Assembly (NCBI GenBank): GCA_026169045.1
Contig: JAPFDH010000029.1
Location: 1-36,739 of the forward strand
Direction: 5' to 3'
From: Lachnospiraceae bacterium
GTDB lineage: Bacteria > Bacillota > Clostridia > Lachnospirales > Lachnospiraceae
DNA length: 36,739 bases
The notes beneath the pieces were generated by a model, which was not told the DNA's origin, ran no database searches, and saw only the letters and a program-made list of their open reading frames with translations. Shown one piece after another: positions 7,567 to 15,518 of the stretch. Made by a program: the position numbers and the translations under genes. Position 1 is the stretch's first letter. Every line of letters begins with the position of its first letter.

Positions 7567-7606
7567 ATTATACAGAATCGGAAATAAAATACCGTGATCA
7601 GGTCAC
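7567..7606 (-). promoter_or_regulatory. trxA promoter with Crp-like dyad
   Basis: On the minus strand TATAAT lies at 7572-7567. Its -35 region is poor (ACGGTA). A dyad GTGA-N5-TCAC (7594-7606) is centred about 30 bases upstream of the -10, near -40, where class II activators of the Crp/Fnr family bind. The adjacent Crp/Fnr gene makes this attractive. The spacing is one base shorter than the E. coli Crp site, and the same dyad could be a weak hairpin after the metal regulator gene. Confidence 0.4.
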
Positions 7607-7624
7607 AAAAATAATTTGACGGAA

Positions 7625-8017
7625 TTATTTTAAATCATTGGCAAGGGAAGGATCATGTTTCAGGGCATGTTCCTTAATTTTAGTGAAACTTTCTGTACTT
7701 ATCACATGCTCGATTTGGCAAGCATCTTCTCTGGCAGTAGTTTCATCGACGCCAAGATGGACAAGAAGAGAACTGAGAACACGATGACGCTCATAGACAC
7801 GTTCGGCGATTTCGCGTCCGCGCTCGGTTAAGTGAATATGGTCTTCTCCATCTACCGTGATATAACCGTTTTCACGCAGCTTTTTCATAGCGATACTTAC
7901 ACTTGGTTTAGAAAAATTGAGAGCAGTGGCAATATTGATGGAGTGAACGCCTTCTCCTTTAAAAGATAGAATTAAGATGGTTTCCAAATAGTCTTCTGCT
8001 GATTTTTGTATTTTCAT
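7625..8017 (-). CDS. DtxR/MntR family metal-dependent regulator
   Basis: This 130-residue protein has the DtxR winged helix (about 1-70; recognition helix SKPSVSIAMKKL) and the metal-binding dimer domain but no SH3-like third domain, as in MntR. Predicted metal ligands are D9, E12, H78, C100, E103 and H104. D9 resembles MntR, whereas the Cys-x2-Glu-His set resembles iron-responsive DtxR/IdeR. It diverges from feoA-feoB across a 194-bp gap with a candidate operator, so it most likely represses ferrous iron uptake when metal is plentiful. A minus-strand GGAG lies before the ATG. Iron is favoured over manganese by context, not proven. Confidence 0.88.
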   Translation of the reverse strand: MKIQKSAEDYLETILILSFKGEGVHSINIATALNFSKPSVSIAMKKLRENGYITVDGEDHIHLTERGREIAERVYERHRVLSSLLVHLGVDETTAREDACQIEHVISTESFTKIKEHALKHDPSLANDLK

Positions 8018-8039
8018 ATTATTCTCCTATATATCCTTT

Positions 8040-8056
8040 GATACTATAATCGTATC
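8040..8056 (-). promoter_or_regulatory. dyad in the promoter region of the DtxR-type gene
   Basis: GATAC-N7-GTATC (8040-8056) lies 23-39 bases upstream of the regulator start codon. On the minus strand it overlaps a possible -10 TACGAT, with TTGGAA as the -35 at 17 bases spacing. It is a possible autoregulatory site, but it does not match the motif pair on the feo side. Confidence 0.35.
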
Positions 8057-8105
8057 ATAATGAGACATGTTTTCCAAGATTTTCTTATAAAAGAAGAAAA
8101 AATAA

Positions 8106-8160
8106 TTGACAGAATCCCAAATATGTATTACTCTAATATATATAAGTTAAGCAAGACTAA
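8106..8160 (+). promoter_or_regulatory. feoA promoter region with DtxR-like operator
   Basis: A TTGACA hexamer (8106-8111) precedes an AT-rich stretch; the exact -10 is unclear (TATTAC at 8126 or TAATAT at 8134, both off optimal spacing). Downstream TTAAGCAAGACTAA (8147-8160) matches 12 of 14 positions of the reverse complement of 8458-8471 in the feoA-feoB gap. The ends TTA and CTAA recall DtxR-family half-sites. It is a good candidate operator for the divergent regulator. Confidence 0.5.
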
Positions 8161-8211
8161 CCTAGTGCGAATTGTTCGGGAAGGATTGCTTATAAGGAGG
8201 AGGATAGAGAA

Positions 8212-8424
8212 ATGAATTTGTTAAATGCCAATCCTGGTGAAGAATATATCGTAAAGGATATTGTGACAGATGACGAGGAACTGAATGCATTTCTTTTTTC
8301 GCTTGGTTGCTATCAAGGAGAACCGATTACAGTAATTTCCCATTTAAAAGGTGGATGTGTGGTTTCTATAAAGGATGGCAGATATAATATTGATACTGAT
8401 TTAGCCAAAGCTATTTCAATATAA
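8212..8424 (+). CDS. feoA: ferrous iron transport protein A
   Basis: This is a 70-residue protein with the SH3-like beta-barrel fold of FeoA: an N-terminal MNLLNANPGEEY segment, a central LGCYQGEPITV strand pair and a C-terminal DTDLAKAI segment. FeoA is a small cytoplasmic partner needed for FeoB-dependent ferrous iron uptake. The ATG follows a strong AAGGAGG. A terminator-like hairpin overlaps its stop codon, and feoB begins 69 bases later. Confidence 0.92.
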   Translation: MNLLNANPGEEYIVKDIVTDDEELNAFLFSLGCYQGEPITVISHLKGGCVVSIKDGRYNIDTDLAKAISI

Positions 8425-8446
8425 GGTGACTTCGGTCGCTTTTTTT
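8423..8446 (+). terminator. UUCG-loop terminator between feoA and feoB
   Basis: The stem AAGGTGAC pairs with GTCGCTTT (two G-U pairs) around a TTCG tetraloop and is followed by T residues (seven from 8440 to 8446). It overlaps the feoA stop codon. It probably reduces read-through into feoB, giving more feoA than feoB transcript, or stabilises the feoA 3' end. Confidence 0.7.
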
Positions 8447-8471
8447 AAGACTAGTAGTTAGTCTTGTCTAA
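8447..8471. promoter_or_regulatory. dyad and second DtxR-like motif before feoB
   Basis: AAGACTA-N5-TAGTCTT (8447-8465) is a perfect 7-bp inverted repeat. The overlapping TTAGTCTTGTCTAA (8458-8471) is the inverted partner of the motif at 8147-8160. It could be a second regulator site controlling feoB or cooperative looping. No convincing separate feoB promoter was seen. Confidence 0.45.
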
Positions 8472-8493
8472 TCAATAAAGGAGGATAGGGAAG

Positions 8494-10488
8494 ATGAGAA
8501 TTGCATTGGCAGGAAATCCCAATAGTGGAAAAACAACGATGTATAATGCTCTGACGGGAAGAAATGAGCGTGTAGGCAATTGGGCTGGTGTTACAGTTGA
8601 GAGAAAGGAGCATCCAATTAAAAAAAGTTATTCCGATGGAATGGAGGAACTGATTGCGGTTGATTTACCGGGTGCATATTCCATGTCGCCGTTTACATCC
8701 GAGGAAAGTATTACCAGCAGTTATGTAAAAGAGGAGAATCCCGATGTAATCATTAATATTGTGGATGCGACCAATTTAAGCCGAAGTCTTTTTTTTACCA
8801 CACAACTTTTAGAACTGGGGATTCCGGTCGTTGTTGCGCTCAATAAGAGTGATATTAATAAGAAAAAGAAAACAAAAATTGATACCGATCGATTGGCAAA
8901 GAAATTGGGATGCCCTGTGATTCAGACTGTATCAATTATGGCAGACGACAGTGGTCTGGCAGAGGTAGTAAAGCAGGCAGTCATTTTAAATGGGCAGGGA
9001 CAAAAAGCTCCTTATACGCAGGGGAACATTAATCTGAGAGATAAGAAGTCGGTGGAAAATGCGGATCGGAAACGCTTTGACTTTGTTAATCAGATTGTAA
9101 AAGATGTGGAAAAGCGGGAAATATTTACAAAGGATCGAAATCAGCAGGATAAAATAGATGCGATTCTTACGAATAAAATAATTGGTATACCAATTTTTGC
9201 TGTAATCATGTTCTTGGTTTTTTACATATCCCAATCAACGGTTGGAACGTGGATTGCCGATTGGCTGGTAGGTTGGATTGAAACATTTCAAGGCTGGGTT
9301 GCAGGTTTAGTGGAAGGGACCAATCCATTCTTGCAGTCATTACTGGTTGATGGTATTATAGGTGGCGTAGGTGCCGTAGTCGGATTTTTGCCACTGGTAA
9401 TGGTGATGTATTTCCTGATTGCTTTGCTGGAAGATTGTGGGTATATGGCTCGTGCGACAATTGTATTGGATCCTATCTTTAAACGAGTTGGTTTGTCCGG
9501 AAAATCAGTTATTCCTATGGTAATCGGAACAGGGTGTGCCATTCCTGGAATTATGGCCAGCCGTACCATACGAAATGAGCGGGAGAGAAGAACAACGGCA
9601 ATGCTGACTCCGTTTATGCCATGTGGAGCAAAGATGCCGGTTATTGCATTGTTTGCCGGTGCTTTTTTTGCGGATGCTCCATGGGTAGGACCGCTGATGT
9701 ATTTTGTTGGAATTGTATTGATTTTGTTGGGCGCGTTGCTCGTAAAGAAACTGACTGGTTATAAATACAGAAAATCGTTCTTTATTATCGAACTTCCGGA
9801 ATACAAGATTCCCAGTTTAAAGAGAGCCGTTTTATCCATGCTGTCCCGTGGGAAAGCTTACATTGTAAAAGCCGGAACGATTATTCTGGTTTGCAATGCG
9901 GTTGTACAGATTATGCAGACCTTTAATTGGAAATTAGAAGTAGTAGAAGAAGGGATGGAGGGAACATCCATTTTGGCATCCATAGCATCACCATTTGCGG
10001 TGTTGTTGATTCCGGTCGGATTTGGAGTATGGCAGCTGGCAGCGGCGGCGATTACCGGTTTTATCGCAAAAGAAAATGTAGTCGGTACATTGGCTGTGGT
10101 CTATGGGCTTACCAATTTTATTGATACAGATGAGTTGGCCTTAATTGGAGAAGGAAATGAAGTAGCGGCTGTTATGGGATTGACAAAAGTAGCAGCATTG
10201 GCATATCTGATGTTTAACTTGTATACACCGCCGTGCTTTGCTGCGATTGGAGCCATGAATTCGGAAATGCAGAATAAAAAATGGTTGTGGGGAGGGATTG
10301 CTCTCCAGTTAGCTACAGGTTATACGGTTGCTTTTCTCATATACCAGTTCGGAACTTTATTTACAACGGGAACGCTGGGAATTGGATTTGTGCCAGGGTT
10401 AATGGCAGTGATTCTTTTTGCAATGATATTGGCAGTATTAATCCGTATTACCAATCAGAAATTCAGTGCAAGATATCAATTGGATTAA
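8494..10488 (+). CDS. feoB: ferrous iron transport protein B
   Basis: This 664-residue membrane protein imports Fe2+. The N-terminal G domain carries G1 GNPNSGKTT (residues 7-15), G3 DLPG and G4 NKSD. A helical spacer domain follows, and then from about residue 230 two Gate domains with the family's conserved membrane segments (for example the LEDCGYMAR and GCAIPGIMASR regions). The size matches normal FeoB. A strong AAAGGAGG precedes the ATG. It lies between feoA and the small Cys-rich FeoB partner and is expected to be under the divergent DtxR-type regulator. Confidence 0.96.
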   Translation: MRIALAGNPNSGKTTMYNALTGRNERVGNWAGVTVERKEHPIKKSYSDGMEELIAVDLPGAYSMSPFTSEESITSSYVKEENPDVIINIVDATNLSRSLFFTTQLLELGIPVVVALNKSDINKKKKTKIDTDRLAKKLGCPVIQTVSIMADDSGLAEVVKQAVILNGQGQKAPYTQGNINLRDKKSVENADRKRFDFVNQIVKDVEKREIFTKDRNQQDKIDAILTNKIIGIPIFAVIMFLVFYISQSTVGTWIADWLVGWIETFQGWVAGLVEGTNPFLQSLLVDGIIGGVGAVVGFLPLVMVMYFLIALLEDCGYMARATIVLDPIFKRVGLSGKSVIPMVIGTGCAIPGIMASRTIRNERERRTTAMLTPFMPCGAKMPVIALFAGAFFADAPWVGPLMYFVGIVLILLGALLVKKLTGYKYRKSFFIIELPEYKIPSLKRAVLSMLSRGKAYIVKAGTIILVCNAVVQIMQTFNWKLEVVEEGMEGTSILASIASPFAVLLIPVGFGVWQLAAAAITGFIAKENVVGTLAVVYGLTNFIDTDELALIGEGNEVAAVMGLTKVAALAYLMFNLYTPPCFAAIGAMNSEMQNKKWLWGGIALQLATGYTVAFLIYQFGTLFTTGTLGIGFVPGLMAVILFAMILAVLIRITNQKFSARYQLD

Positions 10489-10514
10489 AGAATGATTCAA
10501 GGATGTGAAAATGT

Positions 10515-10703
10515 ATGGAAAATATTATAGTAGGAGGTATTTTGCTGATCGCAATCGGTGCTGCGGTTTGGCATATTGTAAAATCGAGAAAAAAAGGGAT
10601 AAAATGTATTGGCTGTCCGGCGGGAGGCTGTTGTCCTCATAGTAAGAAAACGCATACAACCTGTCAATGCGCTGGTCAGATGGAAAAGGAAAATCGATCA
10701 TAG
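10515..10703 (+). CDS. FeoB-associated Cys-rich membrane protein
   Basis: This 62-residue protein has one N-terminal membrane helix (about 5-22), a short basic turn and a Cys-rich tail with six Cys and two His (CIGCPAGGCC, then HTTCQC). This matches the small FeoB-associated Cys-rich family found after feoB in Firmicutes. It starts 26 bases after feoB and precedes the operon terminator. It may pass or bind iron at the membrane, in place of the enteric FeoC; the function is inferred from position and composition. Confidence 0.85.
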   Translation: MENIIVGGILLIAIGAAVWHIVKSRKKGIKCIGCPAGGCCPHSKKTHTTCQCAGQMEKENRS

Positions 10704-10704
10704 T

Positions 10705-10754
10705 AAAATAGTCATCCGTGTTGTGATATGTTTAAACAGCGGATGACTATTTTT
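10705..10754 (+). terminator. intrinsic terminator of the feo operon
   Basis: A 14-bp perfect stem (AAAATAGTCATCCG at 10705-10718, complement at 10740-10753) encloses a 21-base loop and runs into T residues. It ends the feo operon two bases after the last stop codon. Confidence 0.88.
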
Positions 10755-10807
10755 ATTTGCGCGCAGACAACGAGCCGTGTGCGGATGCTTGTATACGCAT
10801 ACGGCGA

Positions 10808-10853
10808 CTGTCCGCGAACGTGAGAAACTCGCAAAGCGTGTTTCTCATCGTTT
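10808..10853. repeat. dispersed intergenic repeat, copy A
   Basis: This 46-bp block aligns with 19895-19940 with six mismatches before the last bases, all transitions. It contains GCGA/TCGC and GAGAAAC/GTTTCTC inverted repeats that overlap and cannot both fold at once. Both copies sit just after an intrinsic terminator. The GC-rich bases 10757-10807 before it may belong to a longer form of the same repeat. Confidence 0.7.
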
Positions 10854-10861
10854 TATTTTAT

Positions 10862-10896
10862 TTCCTATTGATTTAGTAGGAATTTGATTGTATAAT
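10862..10896 (+). promoter_or_regulatory. suf operon promoter with dyad over the -35
   Basis: A -35 TTGATT (10868-10873) and a consensus -10 TATAAT (10891-10896) are separated by 17 bases. A dyad TTCCTA-N9-TAGGAA (10862-10882) covers the -35, where a repressor would block polymerase. An Rrf2/IscR-type regulator would be expected for a suf operon, but none is in the window. Confidence 0.65.
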
Positions 10897-10965
10897 AACA
10901 AGGAAAATAAATAGAACTATAGGATAAACAATGAAAACAGCCGTTGGCAAAAATGGAGGGTATAT

Positions 10966-11718
10966 ATGTCGAATTCGTTGATACAGATAAATCAATTAAC
11001 TGTTTGTGTAGAAGAAAAGGAGATTCTTCATGGAGTAGATTTGGAGATAAAAAAAGGAGAGACCCATGTTCTGATGGGCCCCAATGGTGCAGGTAAGTCC
11101 ACGTTAGGTTATGCATTAATGGGAAATCCAAGATATGAAATCAGTGGTGGAACAATTTATTTTCATGGTAAAGATGTGACAGCAGAATCGGCAGATAAGA
11201 GAGCGAAAGAAGGAATGTTTCTGTCTTTTCAGAATCCTTTGGAAGTCCCGGGACTTTCCCTGGGAAGTTTTATTCGGGGGGCATTGGAACAGAGAAGAGG
11301 GTGCCGTATAAAATTATGGGACTTTAAAAAAGAATTGAAACAATATATGGAATTTTTGCAGATACAGGAGTCTTATGCGGATCGGGACTTGAATGTAGGT
11401 TTTTCTGGCGGAGAAAAGAAGAAAGCAGAAATTCTTCAACTTTTAATGATGAAACCGGACTTGGCCATATTGGATGAAACAGATTCAGGACTGGATGTGG
11501 ATGCCGTTCGAACAGTATCAAAAGGAGTAAGGGAATTTCAAAAAGATAAGGATCGGTCCTTACTTATTATCACACATAATACCAGAATATTAGAAAAACT
11601 GGATGTGGATTATACACATATTATGGTAAATGGAAGGATAGTAAAAACAGGAGATGCTTCTCTGGTACAGGAGATCAATGAAAGAGGATTTGAGGCATAT
11701 CTGAATCAAAAGCAATAA
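10966..11718 (+). CDS. sufC: Fe-S cluster assembly ATPase SufC
   Basis: This 250-residue ABC-type ATPase is the soluble motor of the SufBCD scaffold that builds Fe-S clusters. Walker A is GPNGAGKST (38-46), the signature is FSGGEKKK, Walker B is LAILDETDSGLD and the switch His is in IITHN. The SufC-typical KKAEILQ stretch separates it from transporter ATPases. ATG 10966 has GGAGG eleven bases upstream. It opens the sufCBDSU operon, the usual Firmicute order. Confidence 0.96.
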   Translation: MSNSLIQINQLTVCVEEKEILHGVDLEIKKGETHVLMGPNGAGKSTLGYALMGNPRYEISGGTIYFHGKDVTAESADKRAKEGMFLSFQNPLEVPGLSLGSFIRGALEQRRGCRIKLWDFKKELKQYMEFLQIQESYADRDLNVGFSGGEKKKAEILQLLMMKPDLAILDETDSGLDVDAVRTVSKGVREFQKDKDRSLLIITHNTRILEKLDVDYTHIMVNGRIVKTGDASLVQEINERGFEAYLNQKQ

Positions 11719-11764
11719 TAGGATCGGTGTTTTGAAAAAGGATCGTAGGAAAGGAGAGTAATGC

Positions 11765-13171
11765 ATGGAAGGAAAAACATATGTGGATGATATTGACCGA
11801 AGCATTTATGATATGAAAAATGAGGACAGGGATGCATATCGACTACAGGAAGGACTGACGGCATCCATAGTGGAACAGATTTCAAAAACGAAACGTGACC
11901 CGGAATGGATGCGGCAGTTTCGTTTACAGTCACTGGAAATTTATAATGATATGAAGATACCCGACTGGGGACCTTCTCTGGACGGGCTTTCCATGGAGCA
12001 GATCGTGACATATGTGAGACCCAATACAAAAATGCAGGCAAAGTGGTCGCAGGTTCCAAAAGAGATTAAAGACACATTTGAGCGTCTTGGAATTCCTCAG
12101 GCAGAACGGGAATCCCTGGCTGGTGTGGGTGCACAGTATGATTCGGAATTGGTATATCATAATGTACGCCGGGAAGTGGAAGAACAAGGGGTAATTTATA
12201 CGGATATGGAGAGTGCGTTGACCGGAACCTATTCGGATATGGTAAAAGAACATTTTATGAAGTTGGTTACTCCCAGGGATCATAAATTTGCGGCACTTCA
12301 CGGGGCTGTCTGGTCCGGAGGATCGTTTGTATATGTTCCACCTGGAGTTTCCGTGGAAATTCCGCTGCAATCGTATTTTCGGTTGAATGCCCCGGGGGCC
12401 GGTCAATTTGAACATACGTTGATCATAGTGGACGAGGGAGCCTCTCTTCATTTTATAGAAGGATGTTCGGCACCAAAATATAATGTGGCGAATCTACATG
12501 CCGGATGTGTGGAGTTATTTGTGCGCAAAAACGGAAGATTACGTTATTCCACCATTGAAAATTGGTCGAAAAATATGTACAACCTGAATACCAAACGGGC
12601 AGTAGTGGATGCGGGAGGAACGATAGAGTGGGTATCGGGTTCTTTTGGATCCCATGTTTCGTACCTGTATCCTATGAGTATTCTGAAGGGAGAAGGAGCA
12701 AAAGCAGAATTCACGGGAATTACGTTTGCCGGAAAAGGACAAAATCTGGATACGGGAGCGAAAATAGTTCACAGCGCACCAAAGACATCTTCTTATATGA
12801 ATACCCGTTCCATTTCAAAAGATGGGGGAGTCAGTACGTTTCGCAGTTCTGTGGTAGTTACAAAAGAAGCAAAAAAAAGTAAAGCTGCGGTATCCTGTCA
12901 ATCTCTGATGCTGGATTCCATTTCCCGATCCGATACGATTCCGGCCATGGATATCCGTACACAGGATGCAGATATTGGTCATGAAGCAAAAATCGGAAAA
13001 ATCAGTGATGAGGCAATCTTTTATCTGATGTCCAGAGGCATCAGTGAGGAAGAAGCGAAGGCTATGATCGTCAGCGGATTTGCTGATAATGTATCCAAAG
13101 AACTTCCGCTGGAATATGCGGTGGAAATGAATAATCTGATTCGTTTGGAAATGGTGGGAAGCATAGGATAA
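11765..13171 (+). CDS. sufB: Fe-S cluster assembly protein SufB
   Basis: This 468-residue protein is the SufB scaffold subunit on which the cluster forms. It has the family's N-terminal helical part, the right-handed beta-helix core (starting near GAVWSGGSFVYVPPGV), the conserved Cys in the FIEGCSAP segment and the C-terminal helices ending in RLEMVGSIG. Length is normal. It starts 46 bases after sufC with AGGAGAG before the ATG. Confidence 0.96.
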   Translation: MEGKTYVDDIDRSIYDMKNEDRDAYRLQEGLTASIVEQISKTKRDPEWMRQFRLQSLEIYNDMKIPDWGPSLDGLSMEQIVTYVRPNTKMQAKWSQVPKEIKDTFERLGIPQAERESLAGVGAQYDSELVYHNVRREVEEQGVIYTDMESALTGTYSDMVKEHFMKLVTPRDHKFAALHGAVWSGGSFVYVPPGVSVEIPLQSYFRLNAPGAGQFEHTLIIVDEGASLHFIEGCSAPKYNVANLHAGCVELFVRKNGRLRYSTIENWSKNMYNLNTKRAVVDAGGTIEWVSGSFGSHVSYLYPMSILKGEGAKAEFTGITFAGKGQNLDTGAKIVHSAPKTSSYMNTRSISKDGGVSTFRSSVVVTKEAKKSKAAVSCQSLMLDSISRSDTIPAMDIRTQDADIGHEAKIGKISDEAIFYLMSRGISEEEAKAMIVSGFADNVSKELPLEYAVEMNNLIRLEMVGSIG

Positions 13172-13231
13172 CGAAAAGAATGACGGGATCAGAGAAAATG
13201 AAACAGAACAGTAAATGGAATGGAGGAAAAA

Positions 13232-14308
13232 ATGGAACAGGGGTATCAAATGACAATAAACCGGCTGCCTGCTCCCACATGGAATTGGCTGCATATGAAT
13301 GAGAGCAGTGTAACGGATATAAAACCTGAAAATAGAGATGCATTCTTTTTTGCAGAATTACCGAAAGGGGTTATATATAATCAGGATAAAAGACAATTGA
13401 ATACGATTGTAAGCGGTATGGGAAAAGATATGGATAGGCTTTTGGATACTGCAAATGTGAGTGCACAACAGTTTGTAATCGGAGAAGGCGAAAATGTGGA
13501 AGAGCCACTACAGCTGCATTTGTCCTATGGAGATAACGCCAACGGGATTCATGCGGTGGAATTGATTGCTATGGAAAACAGCCGTTCAACGATTGTCATG
13601 GATTATACGTCAAAAGCACGGATGGGAGTGGGTGCTGTTTCTACGAAAATTCATGTGAAAAGAAATGCATCGGTTCAATTGATACAAGTGCAGCTGCTGG
13701 GAGAAGAATTTGTTCATCTCAATGATGTAGGTGTCTGGTGTGAGAAAGGGGGAAGTATGGAAGTAATACAACTTTTTCTTGGGGCAAGGGAAACCTATAG
13801 CGGATGGAGAAGTGACTTATTCGAAGATGAAAGCAATATGACAGTAAAGGTTGGATATCTGGGGCGAGACCAGCAGAAAATTGATATGAATTATGTGGCA
13901 GAACATAGCGGAAGAAAAACAAAAAGCTATATTCGGGCAAATGGGATCTTAAAAGACGAAGCAAGAAAATTATTTCGGGGAACCATTGATTTTAAGACCG
14001 GATGCATTGGAGCGGAAGGAGAAGAAACGGAAGACGTTTTGCTTTTAGGGGAAGATGTGGTAAATCAGACCATTCCTTTGATTTTATGCGGAGAAGAACA
14101 GGTACAGGGAAATCATGGTGCTACGATTGGAAAGCTGGACGAAGAAGTATTATTTTATCTTTGTTCCCGGGGAATGACAAAAGAAGCCGCCATAAATCAG
14201 GTGGCAATGGCGAGGCTGGAAGCATTGAATCATGAAATTCCTTCTGGAAAAGTACAGGATCTGGTACAAAATTATCTGAAAGGAGTATTTGATAATGAAA
14301 TGGAGTGA
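13232..14308 (+). CDS. sufD: Fe-S cluster assembly protein SufD
   Basis: This 358-residue SufB paralogue forms the SufBC2D complex. The beta-helix core (about 90-290) and the C-terminal GKLDEEVLFYLCSRGM segment with the HGAT motif before it are typical, the latter holding the His used at the SufB-SufD interface. I start at ATG 13232, which follows GGAGG at 13222; an in-frame ATG at 13220 has no ribosome site because that GGAGG lies inside it. It is shorter than enteric SufD, as usual in Firmicutes. sufS overlaps its end by 14 bases. Confidence 0.93.
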   Translation: MEQGYQMTINRLPAPTWNWLHMNESSVTDIKPENRDAFFFAELPKGVIYNQDKRQLNTIVSGMGKDMDRLLDTANVSAQQFVIGEGENVEEPLQLHLSYGDNANGIHAVELIAMENSRSTIVMDYTSKARMGVGAVSTKIHVKRNASVQLIQVQLLGEEFVHLNDVGVWCEKGGSMEVIQLFLGARETYSGWRSDLFEDESNMTVKVGYLGRDQQKIDMNYVAEHSGRKTKSYIRANGILKDEARKLFRGTIDFKTGCIGAEGEETEDVLLLGEDVVNQTIPLILCGEEQVQGNHGATIGKLDEEVLFYLCSRGMTKEAAINQVAMARLEALNHEIPSGKVQDLVQNYLKGVFDNEME

Positions 14309-15518
14309 TAAAAGGCGTAGAGAAGAATTTCCATTTTTTTGTTATAGAGAAGAGATTTATCTGGATCATGCGGCCACATCGCAGAGACCGCAGCGTGTCT
14401 TAGATGCAGAAAGAGTATTTTATGAAAAACAGAATGCAAATCCCTTTCGTGGATTATATGAATTGGGAATGGAAGCCACAGATGCGTATGAACGGGCGAG
14501 AAAGACTGTTCAGAATTTTCTTCATGCACAATATGCAGAAGAAATTATCTTTACAAGAAATGCGACAGAAAGTCTTAATCTGGTGGCATATAGTTTCGGA
14601 TGTCATTTTCTGAAAGAGGGGGATGAGATCATTGTAAGTATCATGGAGCATCACAGTAATCTTCTTCCATGGCAGATGGTAGCGGAAAAGACGGGGGCAA
14701 AACTGGTATTTTTGGAGTGTGGTGCGGATGGAACGATTTCTAAGGAACAGTTGGATTTTGCTTTTACAGAACGGACAAAATTGGTGGCAATTACTCATGT
14801 TTCCAATGTTTTGGGGTGCCAAAATCCGATTGAGGAAGTGGTGCGGCGTGCGCATGAATGCGAGGCTGTGGTAGTATTGGATGCAGCACAGAGTATTGCC
14901 CACAGGCCGGTGGATGTGGTGCTGCTGGATGTGGATTTTCTGGCATTTTCCGGTCACAAAATGATGGGACCCATGGGAATTGGGGTTCTATATGGAAAGA
15001 AGAAATGGCTGGAGCAAATGCCGCCATTTTTAAGAGGAGGGGAAATGATTGAATCGGTGAGCCGAACAGGAGCTACATTTGCACCTCTTCCCCATCGTCT
15101 GGAGGCTGGAACGGTAAATGCTGCCGCAGCAGTAGGCCTGGAAGCAGCAATTCATTTTATCCATGAAATCGGATGGGAAGAAATCAGGAGTAGGGAAGAA
15201 GAGTTGACTGCATATGCCATGAATCAAATGGAGGCAATACCTGAAATCCATATTCTCGGATCAAAGGATCCCAAAAATCATTCGGGAATTCTTACTTTTA
15301 CGGTAGAGGGAGTACATCCGCATGATGTGGCATCCATTTTGGACGCAGATCATATCGCAGTTCGGGCAGGGCATCACTGTGCGCAGCCTTTATTTGCTCA
15401 TTTGAACATTCCATCGGCCACAAGAGCCAGTTTGGCTTTTTATAATACAAAGGAAGAAATTGACCGATTTGTTGATTGCCTAAAACCACTCAGGAGGAAA
15501 ATGGGATATGGAAAATAA
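14295..15518 (+). CDS. sufS: cysteine desulfurase SufS
   Basis: This 407-residue PLP enzyme takes sulfur from cysteine as a persulfide and passes it to SufU. The PLP lysine is K222 (SGHKMMG) and the catalytic Cys is C362 in AGHHCAQP. DAAQS and the N-terminal YLDHAATSQRP segment are also present, as in group II desulfurases. ATG 14295 follows AGGAG at a good distance; a TTG at 14289 is also in frame. It overlaps sufD by 14 and sufU by 11 bases, indicating coupled translation. Confidence 0.96.
   Translation: MKWSDKRRREEFPFFCYREEIYLDHAATSQRPQRVLDAERVFYEKQNANPFRGLYELGMEATDAYERARKTVQNFLHAQYAEEIIFTRNATESLNLVAYSFGCHFLKEGDEIIVSIMEHHSNLLPWQMVAEKTGAKLVFLECGADGTISKEQLDFAFTERTKLVAITHVSNVLGCQNPIEEVVRRAHECEAVVVLDAAQSIAHRPVDVVLLDVDFLAFSGHKMMGPMGIGVLYGKKKWLEQMPPFLRGGEMIESVSRTGATFAPLPHRLEAGTVNAAAAVGLEAAIHFIHEIGWEEIRSREEELTAYAMNQMEAIPEIHILGSKDPKNHSGILTFTVEGVHPHDVASILDADHIAVRAGHHCAQPLFAHLNIPSATRASLAFYNTKEEIDRFVDCLKPLRRKMGYGK

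Noticed and set aside
10757-10807. Riboswitch or structured RNA upstream of suf
   Set aside because: The GC-rich stretch lies between a terminator and the suf promoter and appears to belong to a dispersed repeat; no known riboswitch core was recognised.
11930-12451. 173-codon minus-strand frame inside sufB
   Set aside because: It is antisense to the conserved core of sufB and shows no protein-like motif.
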